From CAYONP01 sp964405335 (lineage in GTDB: Bacteria > Armatimonadota > UBA10988), in NCBI GenBank assembly GCA_964405335.1, contig CAYONP010000089.1:1-23069 (forward strand): DNA of 23,069 nucleotides. The letters are read 5' to 3'. Positions 7,741 through 14,641 of the stretch are shown here, piece by piece; the first letter of the stretch is position 1; each line of letters starts with the position of its first letter. The position numbers were made by a program, and so were the translations under genes. The notes under the pieces were generated by a model. The model searched no databases, had not been told where the DNA came from, and saw only the letters and a program-made list of their open reading frames with translations.

Positions 7741-9018
7741 ATGTCCGGCTCAGGCTCCCGCCTATCCCGCCGCGGCGCCATCGCCGCCGGCGCGGCCTCG
7801 TGGCTCGCGCTGCGCCAGTCGCGCGGCCAGCGGCCCGCGCGGGTCGATCCGTCGACCCTGACTGGGAAAGTGCTGTCGGGGTACCAAGGCTGGTTCGCCG
7901 CGCCGGGCGACGGCTCCGAGCTGGGCTGGGTCCACTACGGCGGCGGCGATTTCGGGCCGGGTAGCTGCACTTTCGACCTGTGGCCCGACACCGCCGAGTT
8001 CGACGACGACGAGAAGTTCGCCACGCCGTTCCGCCACGCCGACGGCTCGACCGCCTACGTCTTCTCGCCGCATGTGCGCAAGACCGTCGTGCGGCATTTC
8101 GCCTGGATGCGCGAGCATGGCCTCGACGGCATCTTCCTCCAGCGCTTCGGCGTCTCGGTCCGCGACGCCCGGCACCTGCGCCACCGCGACCAGGTGACGC
8201 TCAACGTCCAGGCCGGCGCGGCGGAGCACGGCCGCGTGTGGGCCAACATGTACGATCTGAGCGGCCTGCGCGAGGGGCAGATCGAGACCGTGGTCAAGCC
8301 CGACTGGCGGCACCTGGTCGAGGACTTGCGTGTCACCGCCGACGCGGCCTACCTGCACCATGCCGGCCGGCCGCTCTGCGCGGTGTGGGGCATCGGCTTC
8401 AACGACGGCCGCCGCTACACGCTGGCCGAGTGCGGTGAGCTGATCGACCATCTCAAGCAGGGCGGGTGCACGGTGATGATCGGCATCCCGACCTTCTGGC
8501 GCAGCCAGACCCGCGACGCGGTGGACGATCCGCGGTTGCACGAGGTGCTGCTCAAAGCCGACATTCTCAGCCCCTGGACCATCGGCCGGTTCGGCACGCC
8601 CGAGGCGGCGCGGCGCTACGCGGCCGAGGAGGTCGCCGCCGACCTGGCCTGGTGCGCCGAGCGGGGCAAGGAGTACCTGCCGGTCGCCTTTCCCGGCTTC
8701 AGTTGGCACAACCTGATGAAGAGCCGCGGGACCGAGGCGCCGCTGGACGCCATCCCGCGCCGCGGCGGCGAGTTCCTCTGGGCGCAGTATGCCGCCTACC
8801 GTGCCGCCGGGGCGACGATGGTCTATCAGGCGATGTTCGACGAGATCGACGAGGGCACGGCGATCTTCCGGGTGACCAACGATCCGCCGGTCGGCGACAG
8901 CCCGTTCGTCACCTACGAGGGCCTGCCGAGCGACCACTACCTCTGGCTGGTCGGCCAGGCGACGCGGATGATGCGCGGGGAGCTGCCGCTGAGCGAGGCG
9001 ATGCCGCGCCGCGGCTGA
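7741..9018 (+). CDS. Secreted glycoside hydrolase GH71/GH99-like protein with a Tat-type signal
   Basis: This 425-residue protein starts at ATG 7741 with GGAG eight bases upstream; a GTG one codon earlier is possible. The N-terminus SRLSRRGAIAAGAASWLAL has a twin arginine before a hydrophobic stretch, as in Tat signal peptides. The mature part contains LSGYQGWF, FAWMREHGLDGIFLQRFG, WANMYDLSGL and WAQYAAYRAAGATMVYQAMFDEIDEGTAIF. This pattern fits the GH71/GH99-like TIM-barrel group, whose members cut mannans or alpha-glucans (endo-alpha-mannosidase, alpha-1,3-glucanase). The substrate cannot be told, and the exact catalytic acids are not assigned. The next gene starts 13 bases downstream. Confidence 0.65.
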   Translation: MSGSGSRLSRRGAIAAGAASWLALRQSRGQRPARVDPSTLTGKVLSGYQGWFAAPGDGSELGWVHYGGGDFGPGSCTFDLWPDTAEFDDDEKFATPFRHADGSTAYVFSPHVRKTVVRHFAWMREHGLDGIFLQRFGVSVRDARHLRHRDQVTLNVQAGAAEHGRVWANMYDLSGLREGQIETVVKPDWRHLVEDLRVTADAAYLHHAGRPLCAVWGIGFNDGRRYTLAECGELIDHLKQGGCTVMIGIPTFWRSQTRDAVDDPRLHEVLLKADILSPWTIGRFGTPEAARRYAAEEVAADLAWCAERGKEYLPVAFPGFSWHNLMKSRGTEAPLDAIPRRGGEFLWAQYAAYRAAGATMVYQAMFDEIDEGTAIFRVTNDPPVGDSPFVTYEGLPSDHYLWLVGQATRMMRGELPLSEAMPRRG

Positions 9019-9031
9019 GCTGGGGTGGGCG

Positions 9032-9859
9032 ATGCTCGAGTTGCCAGAGGCGGTGCACCTGGCCGCCCAACTGACCGACGTGCTGGCCGGCCGGCGCATC
9101 GCATCCGCGAGCTGCGGCAACCGGCCGCACAAGTGGGTTTGGTATGGGCCGTCGGCCGAGGAGCTGCCGGTCCTGCTCGCCGGCGCCGCGCCGGTGCGGG
9201 CGAGCGGCGTGGCCCGCGGCATTCGAGTCGATCTGGCCGACGGCCGGCTGCTGATGTTCGACGAGTTCGGCGGCCGGATGCGCTATCACCGCCCCGGCGA
9301 CGCGCTGCCGGCGACCTATCACTTCGGGCTCCTCCTCGACGATGGTGCCCAGCTCAGCCTGGCCGTGCAGGGCTGGGGCGGCATTCGGGTGATCACGCCC
9401 GACGAACTGGCCGCGCGGCTCGGCGAGCGCGCCGTCTCGCCGCTTGACGAGGGCTTCACCGCCGGGCGGGTGACCGCGCTGCTGGCCGACTACGAGCCGG
9501 CGAAGGAGCCAATCAAGGCCTGGTTCACCAACAGCCGCAGCGTGCTCGGCATCGGCAACGGCTACCTGCAGGACATCCTGCTCCGCGCCGGGGTGCACCC
9601 GCGCCGCAAGGTCGGCAGCATCACGGCCGACGAGGCGGCGGCGTTGTGGCGCGGCACGCGTGAGACGATCACCGCCGCCGTCGCCGCCGGCGGTCGCCGG
9701 ACCGAGTTCGACCTGTACGACCAGCGCGGCGGGTATGAGCCGCTGCTCGATCGCTACCGCAAAGGCGCGCCCTGTCCGCGGTGCGGCACCACGATCGACT
9801 CGTTCAGCTTCCTCGGCGGTAGCTGCTACGTCTGCCCGACATGCCAGCCGAAGCCGTGA
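9032..9859 (+). CDS. Fpg/Nei-fold protein lacking the catalytic N-terminal proline
   Basis: This 275-residue protein has the layout of formamidopyrimidine-DNA glycosylase/endonuclease VIII. It has an N-terminal MLELPEAVHL, the helix-two-turn-helix segment IKAWFTNSRSVLGIGNGYL (161-179), and a C-terminal zinc finger with Cys248, Cys251, Cys268 and Cys271. True Fpg/Nei enzymes begin Met-Pro-Glu and use that proline as the nucleophile; here residue 2 is Leu, encoded CTC. The zinc-finger Arg that flips the damaged base (usually in a GR-T-YC context) is also absent, with GGSCYVC in its place. It may bind damaged or structured DNA without glycosylase activity, or use different chemistry. No other upstream in-frame start restores MPELP. 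Similar proline-less proteins are often annotated as endonuclease VIII. Confidence 0.8.
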   Translation: MLELPEAVHLAAQLTDVLAGRRIASASCGNRPHKWVWYGPSAEELPVLLAGAAPVRASGVARGIRVDLADGRLLMFDEFGGRMRYHRPGDALPATYHFGLLLDDGAQLSLAVQGWGGIRVITPDELAARLGERAVSPLDEGFTAGRVTALLADYEPAKEPIKAWFTNSRSVLGIGNGYLQDILLRAGVHPRRKVGSITADEAAALWRGTRETITAAVAAGGRRTEFDLYDQRGGYEPLLDRYRKGAPCPRCGTTIDSFSFLGGSCYVCPTCQPKP

Positions 9860-9873
9860 GGGACGCAGCGTCG

Positions 9874-10728
9874 ATGCGCCTAGCCCTGCTCCAACTCAGC
9901 TCCCGCGGGCTCGACCAGGCAGCCGCCTGGTCGGCCGGCGAGGCGGCGTGTCGCCAGGCCGCGGCGGCGGGAGCCGACCTGGCCCTGCTGCCCGAGATGT
10001 GGAGCGCCGGCTATGCCATCCCGCGGCCCGACGATACGGCCGGCGTTGCGTCCTGGCAGGCACTCGCCGGTGGGCCGGACGAGGGCCTCTGCGCGCGCTT
10101 CGGCCGGCTGGCGGCCGAACTGGGCCTGGCCGTCGGCGTTGGCTACCTCGAGCGTTGGCCCGGCCGGCCGCGGAACTCGCTGGCGCTGTTCGACCGGCGC
10201 GGCGGGCTGGTGCTGAACTACGCCAAGGTGCACACCTGCGCGTTCGACCGGGAGATTCTGCTCACGCCGGGCGACGGTTTCCCGGTGGCCGAGCTCGACC
10301 TGGGCGCCGAGCGGGTGCGGGTCGGGGCGATGATCTGCTTCGACCGCGAGTTTCCCGAATCGGCCCGCTGCCTGGTGCTGGCCGGCGCCGAGCTGATCCT
10401 GGTGCCGAACGCCTGCGACCTGGAGCGCAACCGACTGGCGCAGTTTCACGCCCGTGCCTATGAGAACATGTGCGCGCTGGCGATGTGCAACTACGCCGCG
10501 CCGACCTGCAACGGGCAGTCGCTGTTGCTCGACGGCATGGCCTTCGCGGCCGATGAGTCGTCGCGCGACATGACCGTGGCGCAGGCCGGCGAGGACGAGG
10601 AGGTCCTGCTCGCCGACCTCGACCTCGCGGCGCTGCGCGCTTATCGCGCACGGGAGCCGTGGGGCGGCGCCTACCGGCGGCCGGAGCTGTACGGGGTGCT
10701 GACGGCGGCCAAGACGCTGCAGGAGTGA
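9874..10728 (+). CDS. Carbon-nitrogen hydrolase (nitrilase superfamily)
   Basis: This 284-residue cytoplasmic enzyme should hydrolyse a C-N bond in an amide, carbamoyl or nitrile compound. The Glu-Lys-Cys triad is visible: Glu41 in LLPEMWSAGY, Lys118 in NYAKVHTC and Cys155 in GAMICFDREFPES. The start chosen is ATG 9874, where MRLALLQL forms the first beta strand typical of the family. An in-frame ATG at 9841 would add 11 residues and overlap the previous gene. DNLAL-type context (RNSLALFDRRGGLVLNYAK) and the length place it near N-carbamoylputrescine amidase or omega-amidase-like branches, but the substrate is not assigned. A palindromic repeat follows the stop. Confidence 0.88.
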   Translation: MRLALLQLSSRGLDQAAAWSAGEAACRQAAAAGADLALLPEMWSAGYAIPRPDDTAGVASWQALAGGPDEGLCARFGRLAAELGLAVGVGYLERWPGRPRNSLALFDRRGGLVLNYAKVHTCAFDREILLTPGDGFPVAELDLGAERVRVGAMICFDREFPESARCLVLAGAELILVPNACDLERNRLAQFHARAYENMCALAMCNYAAPTCNGQSLLLDGMAFAADESSRDMTVAQAGEDEEVLLADLDLAALRAYRAREPWGGAYRRPELYGVLTAAKTLQE

Positions 10729-10743
10729 GGCGAGCGCTGGTCG

Positions 10744-10872
10744 GGCGTGTTGTGCTTCATGGTAGGGGCAGGTCTCAGACCTGCCCGTCGACGAGTCAAG
10801 CCGCTCTGGCAACGGGTTCGTCGGCGTTCGGGCGGGTCTGAGATCCGCCCCTACCGCTCGTTTCAACGCGCC
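10744..10872. repeat. Palindromic GTAGGGGC element, copy B (most complete)
   Basis: The core (10762-10854, 93 bp) runs from GTAGGGGC to GCCCCTAC, each end a hairpin around GGTCTCAGACC or GGTCTGAGATCC. The element seems to extend to terminal inverted repeats: GGCGTGTTG at 10744 and, inverted, GGCGCGTTG at 10872, giving about 129 bp. The left flank (GTGTT...CTTC.TG before the core) is shared with copy C. It contains no coding sequence, sits between the nitrilase and oxidoreductase genes, and looks like a MITE- or REP-type element. Confidence 0.85.
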
Positions 10873-10902
10873 TGGTGGACAACCGCGCGCCGGGAGAGGC
10901 CG

Positions 10903-12075
10903 ATGGAGAAGCTGCGCATCGGGGTCATCGGAGTTGCCGGCCGGGGCGGGCTGGCGCGGCAGTGGCACCAGCCGGGTGCCGGCGGGCGCTCGGTCCTCGT
11001 CGCCGGCGCGGATGTGCACGAGGGGCACCTCGAGCGTTTCGCCGCCGACCTCGAGGGTGCCTTCGTGACCACCGACTACCGGCGCCTGGTCGAGCGTGAC
11101 GACGTCGACGCGGTGGCCGTCACTTCGCCCGACTTCTGCCACGAAGAGCACTCCGTGGCCGCGCTCGAGGCCGGCAAGCATGTCTTCTGCGAGAAGCCGC
11201 TGGCCATCACCACCGAGGGTTGCGATCGCATTCTCGATGCCTGGCGCGGCAGCGGCCGGCGGCTGATGGTCGGCTTCAACATGCGCTACATGAACATCTT
11301 CCGGGTGATGAAAGAGGTCATCGACTCGGGCGCGATCGGCGAGCCGAAGGCGGTCTGGTGCCGGCACTTCGTCGGCTACGGCGGCCATTTCTACTACCAC
11401 GACTGGCACGCCAGCCGGCGCAATACCACCTCGCTGCTACTGCAGAAGGGCAGCCACGACATCGACATGATCCACTGGCTGACCGGCCAGCACGCGGTGC
11501 GGGTGACCGCCTTCGGCCAGCTCGACTATTACGGTGGCGAGCGGCCGAACGACCTGACCTGCCCGGCCTGCGACGAGCGGGAGACCTGCGTCGAGTTCCA
11601 GCGCCCGTGGCCGGGGCACGAGCTGTGCGCCTTCCGCGAGGAGGTCGACGTCGAGGACAACAACATGGTCTTGATGCAGCTCTCGGGCGGCATTCTGGCC
11701 AGCTACCTGCAGTGTCACTTCACGCCTGACTATCACCGCAACTACACCGTGATCGGCACCGAGGGGCGGGTCGAGAACTCCGAGCCCGAGGAGACCGTCT
11801 GGCTCAAGACCAGGAAGTCGGGCAGCTGGCGCGAGCTGGCCGACCGGACCTATCGGGTCAAGCGCGCCGAGGGCACGCACGGCGGCGCCGATCCGGTGAT
11901 TGCGCGCGACTTCCTCGACATGGTGCTGGAGGGCAAGGAGCCGCTGGCCCCGGCGATCGCCGGTCGGCACAGCGTCGCCGCCGGCTGCGCCGCGGCCTGG
12001 TCGCTTAGGCACGGCGGCGAGCCGGTCGGCATCCCGCCGGCGCCGGCCTGGGCGGTGGCCGAAGCAGGCTCCTGA
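10903..12075 (+). CDS. Gfo/Idh/MocA family NAD(P)-dependent oxidoreductase
   Basis: This 390-residue sugar- or inositol-type dehydrogenase starts at ATG 10903 after a strong GGGAGAGG. The Rossmann motif GVIGVAGRGGLA is at about 7-18, the family hallmark CEKPLAIT at 96-103 (Lys98), and the catalytic region LLLQKGSHDIDMIHWLTG at about 178-195. An insertion carries Cys220, Cys223, Cys229 and Cys242, spaced like a metal site. The substrate is unknown; proximity to glycosidase genes suggests carbohydrate catabolism. The frame stays open upstream through the repeat element, but the ribosome-binding site and motif position fix the start. It should be soluble, with no signal peptide. Confidence 0.9.
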   Translation: MEKLRIGVIGVAGRGGLARQWHQPGAGGRSVLVAGADVHEGHLERFAADLEGAFVTTDYRRLVERDDVDAVAVTSPDFCHEEHSVAALEAGKHVFCEKPLAITTEGCDRILDAWRGSGRRLMVGFNMRYMNIFRVMKEVIDSGAIGEPKAVWCRHFVGYGGHFYYHDWHASRRNTTSLLLQKGSHDIDMIHWLTGQHAVRVTAFGQLDYYGGERPNDLTCPACDERETCVEFQRPWPGHELCAFREEVDVEDNNMVLMQLSGGILASYLQCHFTPDYHRNYTVIGTEGRVENSEPEETVWLKTRKSGSWRELADRTYRVKRAEGTHGGADPVIARDFLDMVLEGKEPLAPAIAGRHSVAAGCAAAWSLRHGGEPVGIPPAPAWAVAEAGS

Positions 12076-12099
12076 CAGCATCCCAACGCGCGCTATCAT
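12072..12099 (+). promoter_or_regulatory. Sigma-70-type promoter of the PEP-CTERM gene
   Basis: CTGACA (12072-12077) and TATCAT (12094-12099) are separated by 16 bases. Each matches its consensus at five of six positions. Transcription would start near 12106, about 26 bases before the ATG at 12132, leaving room for the GGGGAG ribosome-binding site. Confidence 0.55.
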
Positions 12100-12131
12100 G
12101 GCTCCGGGGCCTTGGGCCTGGGGAGATAGAC

Positions 12132-12824
12132 ATGCGCTCGCTCGCCGGCGTGGTGGGGTTGCTGTGCACGTGCTGGGCCGCTTCGGCGGCGGTGGTCGAC
12201 GATCCGCGGGTGGGGGCGACGCAGGGCAACCCGATCCTGCCGCTCAATCCGCGCACCGGCAACGGCTACTGGGAGTTCGGCGACTTCGGCCTGCTGCTGC
12301 CCGCGGTGCAGGACGGCTTGCTGCTGCCCGCGGTGCAAGACGAGTGGGGCAACCTGGGCTGCTGGTTCGACCCGGTGTTCAGCCTCGCCTACCGCTACGG
12401 CCTGCTGCTGCCGGCGGTGCAGTTCACCTCGCTCAAGATCCCCGACGGCTTCGCCGTTGAGGCGGTGCTGGGCGATGGCTCGGTCTTCCCGAACCCGCTC
12501 GGCCGCGACTGGATCGGTGGCGATGCGCTGTTCTTCGGCGACGGCAGCGTCAAGCCGGGTGATGGCTCGGTGATCCCCGGTGACGGCAGCGTGCGGCCGG
12601 CCTCGACCCTCCTGCTGACCGGCATCCGGCGCCTCGACGCCGGTCCGCTGGATGGCGGCGACCCGCTCGCCTTCCCGCTCTTCATCGCCTTCTCGAGCGC
12701 CACCGGCGACGACCTGCCGACCGAGTTCCAGGGCCTGGTCTTCACCCAGCAGGTGGTCGTGCCCGAGCCGGCCACCTGGTGCCTGCTGGGCGCGGGGCTG
12801 GTGCTCCTGCGGCGGCGGCGCTAA
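12132..12824 (+). CDS. PEP-CTERM sorting-domain protein with internal peptide repeats
   Basis: This 230-residue exported protein has a signal peptide (about 1-20, ending AASAA). It ends in a PEP-CTERM tail: VVPEPATWCLLGAGLVLL followed by four arginines, with PEP at 211-213. Exosortase would recognise the tail and remove it during export; no exosortase is in the window. NPILPLNPRTGNGYWEF, WFDPVF and DPLAFPLFIAF resemble a PEP-CTERM family common in cyanobacteria. Two kinds of repeat interrupt this core. LLLPAVQ occurs three times (54-60, 63-69, 91-97). GDGSV occurs four times (114-118, 136-140, 143-147, 150-154), the last three spaced by two residues. GGGGAG precedes the ATG by a good spacing. 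The function is unknown. Confidence 0.85.
   Translation: MRSLAGVVGLLCTCWAASAAVVDDPRVGATQGNPILPLNPRTGNGYWEFGDFGLLLPAVQDGLLLPAVQDEWGNLGCWFDPVFSLAYRYGLLLPAVQFTSLKIPDGFAVEAVLGDGSVFPNPLGRDWIGGDALFFGDGSVKPGDGSVIPGDGSVRPASTLLLTGIRRLDAGPLDGGDPLAFPLFIAFSSATGDDLPTEFQGLVFTQQVVVPEPATWCLLGAGLVLLRRRR
12288..12341 (+). repeat. Tandem 27-bp direct repeat in the PEP-CTERM gene
   Basis: Two adjacent 27-base units (12288-12314 and 12315-12341) differ at only two positions and encode GLLLPAVQD twice. A third, detached unit at 12399-12425 encodes GLLLPAVQF. All are in frame, which points to recent local duplication within the coding sequence. Confidence 0.85.
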
Positions 12825-12872
12825 GCCCCGCATCGCTGCTTCTGGCGCACCACAATGCGCCGGGAGGCGGCC

Positions 12873-13676
12873 TTGCCCAGCCAGTCCGACATCGCCGCGC
12901 TGTTCGACGCCATCGCCGCCGGCGATGACCAGACCGTGGGGCGGCTGCTCGACGACGATCGCTCGCTGGCGGCCACGGTCCACCCCGAGCACGGCTACCC
13001 GCCGCTGCAATGGGGCGCGATGCACGGCTTCTGCCTGCGGACCAAGCGCAACGCGCCGGTGGTCGAGCGGTTGCTCGAAGACTGTCCGGTCGACATCTTC
13101 GCCGCGGCCTACCTCGACCGACCCGACGACATCCGCCGGCTGCTGGCCGACGATGCGACGCAGCTCAGCCGCCGCGACGGGTTCGGCCAGACGCCGCTGC
13201 ACCACGCCGCCGAGGCCGGTGCATTCGCGGCTGCTCAGGCGCTGCTCGCCGCGGGCGCCGACCCGAACGCTCGCGACAGCCGCGGCGACACGCCGGCGAT
13301 GCTCGCCGCGCACCCCGGACCGTGGAAGCCGACGGCGGCCGGCGAGCTGCTCGAGCTGCTCTATGCGCACGGGGCCGAGATCGATGTCCACCTCGCCGCG
13401 GCGACCGGCGACGTGGCCCGCCTGACCGCCATCCTGGACTCCCAGCCGGAGCGGCTCGAGGCGCGCACGGCGTCCGGCGCGACGCCGCTGTTCGAGGCGG
13501 CCCACAACCTCCAGGCCGAGGCGGTGCGGCTGCTGCTCGCCCGCGGCGCCGACGCCAACGCGGTCGGCCCGGCGGGCCAGACGCCGCTCGACACGGCCGA
13601 GCTGCACGCCTGGGACACCGGCGGGCCGGCGACGGTCAAGCTGCTCGTCGCCGCCGGTGCGCGGAGGGGTTCTTGA
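12873..13676 (+). CDS. Ankyrin-repeat protein (first gene of Ank-HhH-Ank trio)
   Basis: This protein of about 267 residues consists largely of ankyrin repeats. Clear units include GFGQTPLHHAAEAGAFAAAQALLAAGADPNARDSRG-type segments and SGATPLFEAAHNLQAEAVRLLLARGADANAVGPAGQTPLD. No signal peptide is seen, so it is probably cytoplasmic and binds a protein partner. The start chosen is TTG 12873, which has GGGAGG five bases upstream; an in-frame ATG at 12855 would add six residues but lacks a ribosome-binding site. Its stop overlaps the next gene's start as TTGA, so the pair is translationally coupled. The segment VDIFAAAYLDRPDDIRRLLADD is echoed in the third gene of the trio, suggesting that the two ankyrin proteins are related. 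Confidence 0.82.
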   Translation: MPSQSDIAALFDAIAAGDDQTVGRLLDDDRSLAATVHPEHGYPPLQWGAMHGFCLRTKRNAPVVERLLEDCPVDIFAAAYLDRPDDIRRLLADDATQLSRRDGFGQTPLHHAAEAGAFAAAQALLAAGADPNARDSRGDTPAMLAAHPGPWKPTAAGELLELLYAHGAEIDVHLAAATGDVARLTAILDSQPERLEARTASGATPLFEAAHNLQAEAVRLLLARGADANAVGPAGQTPLDTAELHAWDTGGPATVKLLVAAGARRGS

Positions 13677-14185
13677 GCGACTCATACATCGACGACAAGG
13701 GCCGCACTCGGTGGCGGCGCAACGACGAGATCGCCGAGCTGCTCAGGCGATTGCACGACTACCTGGTGATCGGCGGCTACCCCGAAGACCACGCCGCGCG
13801 CTACCCTCGCCTGGCGCACGCTGTCTCACGCCTGCCCGTATCGCTCGACACCATCCGCGCCGAGGGCCGGCTGGGCAGCATTCCCGGTGTCGGCGGCACC
13901 ATCACCACCATCCTCGAGGAGCTGCTCGAGCAGGGCACCTGCGAGAAGATGCGGCTGCACGGCGAGGAGAGCGGCACGCCGCTGAGCGTGCTCGAGCTGA
14001 CCGAGATTCCGCGGCTCGGCGCGAAGACCGCCAAGCTGCTGTATCAGGAACACGGGATCGACAGCCTGGCCGCGCTGCGCGCCGCGCTCGACCAGGGCCG
14101 GCTCGACGGCGTGAAAGGCGTTGGCGTGAAGATGATCGAGACGATGGAGGCCCACCTCGCCGCGCGCGGCCTGGGCCGGGAGTAG
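13673..14185 (+). CDS. Stand-alone PolX N-terminal-like helix-hairpin-helix protein
   Basis: This 170-residue protein resembles the N-terminal 8-kDa plus fingers region of bacterial family X DNA polymerases. It starts with RNDEIAELLRRLHDYLVIGG and has three hairpin motifs: SIPGVGGTI (69-77), EIPRLGAKTA (111-120) and GVKGVGVKM (146-154). The nucleotidyltransferase palm and the PHP nuclease domain of PolX are absent, because the frame stops at TAG 14185. It could bind gapped or nicked DNA, perhaps with dRP-lyase activity, but not polymerise. The TTG start (13673) has GGAGG five bases upstream and overlaps the ankyrin gene's stop by 4 bp. Four bases separate it from the next ankyrin gene. Confidence 0.8.
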   Translation: MSDSYIDDKGRTRWRRNDEIAELLRRLHDYLVIGGYPEDHAARYPRLAHAVSRLPVSLDTIRAEGRLGSIPGVGGTITTILEELLEQGTCEKMRLHGEESGTPLSVLELTEIPRLGAKTAKLLYQEHGIDSLAALRAALDQGRLDGVKGVGVKMIETMEAHLAARGLGRE

Positions 14186-14189
14186 TACG

Positions 14190-14594
14190 ATGGCAGAGCA
14201 TCCGCCGGGGCTCGACGCAGCGTTGGTGCAGGAGATGGTCGGGGTCTCGCACGGCAACCTCGAGCGGGTGCGCGAGCTGCTCGTCGGCGAGCCGAACCTG
14301 GCCCGCGCCTGCTGGGACTGGGGCCACGGCGACTTCGAGACGGCGCTACAGGCCGCCGCGCACACCGGCAGCCGCGCGATAGCCGAGCTGCTGCTGGCCC
14401 ACGGCGCGCCGATCGACGTCTTCGCCGCGGCGATGCTGGGCCGGCTCGAGCTGGTCCAGGCGTTCGCGGCCGACGATCCAGGGGTCATCCGGTCGCTCGG
14501 CGCGCACAAGATACCGCTGCTGGTCCACGCGCTGCAGGGTGGCGAGCCGGCGGCGGGGGTGGTGGCGTGGTTGCGGGAGATGGGAGTGGAGTAG
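14190..14594 (+). CDS. Small ankyrin-repeat protein (third gene of the trio)
   Basis: This 134-residue protein has about three ankyrin-like repeats: NLERVRELLVGEPNLARACW, FETALQAAAHTGSRAIAELLLAHGAPIDVF, and LGRLELVQAFAADDPGVIRS. It starts at ATG 14190 with GGGAG nine bases upstream, inside the end of the preceding gene. The segment IDVFAAAMLGRLELVQAFAADD parallels VDIFAAAYLDRPDDIRRLLADD in the first ankyrin gene. No catalytic domain or membrane segment is seen. It probably acts with the HhH protein it is coupled to, but its partner and role are unknown. Confidence 0.78.
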   Translation: MAEHPPGLDAALVQEMVGVSHGNLERVRELLVGEPNLARACWDWGHGDFETALQAAAHTGSRAIAELLLAHGAPIDVFAAAMLGRLELVQAFAADDPGVIRSLGAHKIPLLVHALQGGEPAAGVVAWLREMGVE

Positions 14595-14616
14595 GAGGCG
14601 GCACGGTACGCGCGAA

Positions 14617-14637
14617 CACCCGTCGCCGACACGGGTG
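14617..14637 (+). promoter_or_regulatory. Inverted repeat just before the EEP-family gene
   Basis: CACCCGT and ACGGGTG form a perfect 7-bp stem with a 7-base loop, ending four bases before ATG 14642. In RNA it would cover the only Shine-Dalgarno-like bases (GGGTG). It may be an operator, a translation-blocking hairpin, or chance in GC-rich DNA. Confidence 0.4.
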
Positions 14638-14641
14638 ACCG

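Noticed and set aside
7487..7741. Small open frame between serS and the GH71/99-like gene
   Set aside because: It reads across repeat copy A, has no good ribosome-binding site and no recognisable protein pattern.
10747..10902. N-terminal extension of the oxidoreductase upstream of 10903
   Set aside because: The added residues are encoded by repeat copy B, and a strong ribosome-binding site and the Rossmann motif place the start at 10903.
7741..12075. A dedicated polysaccharide-utilisation operon
   Set aside because: A GH71/99-like gene and an oxidoreductase are near each other, but an Fpg-fold gene and a nitrilase lie between them and no transporter or regulator is present, so co-directional placement is the only link.
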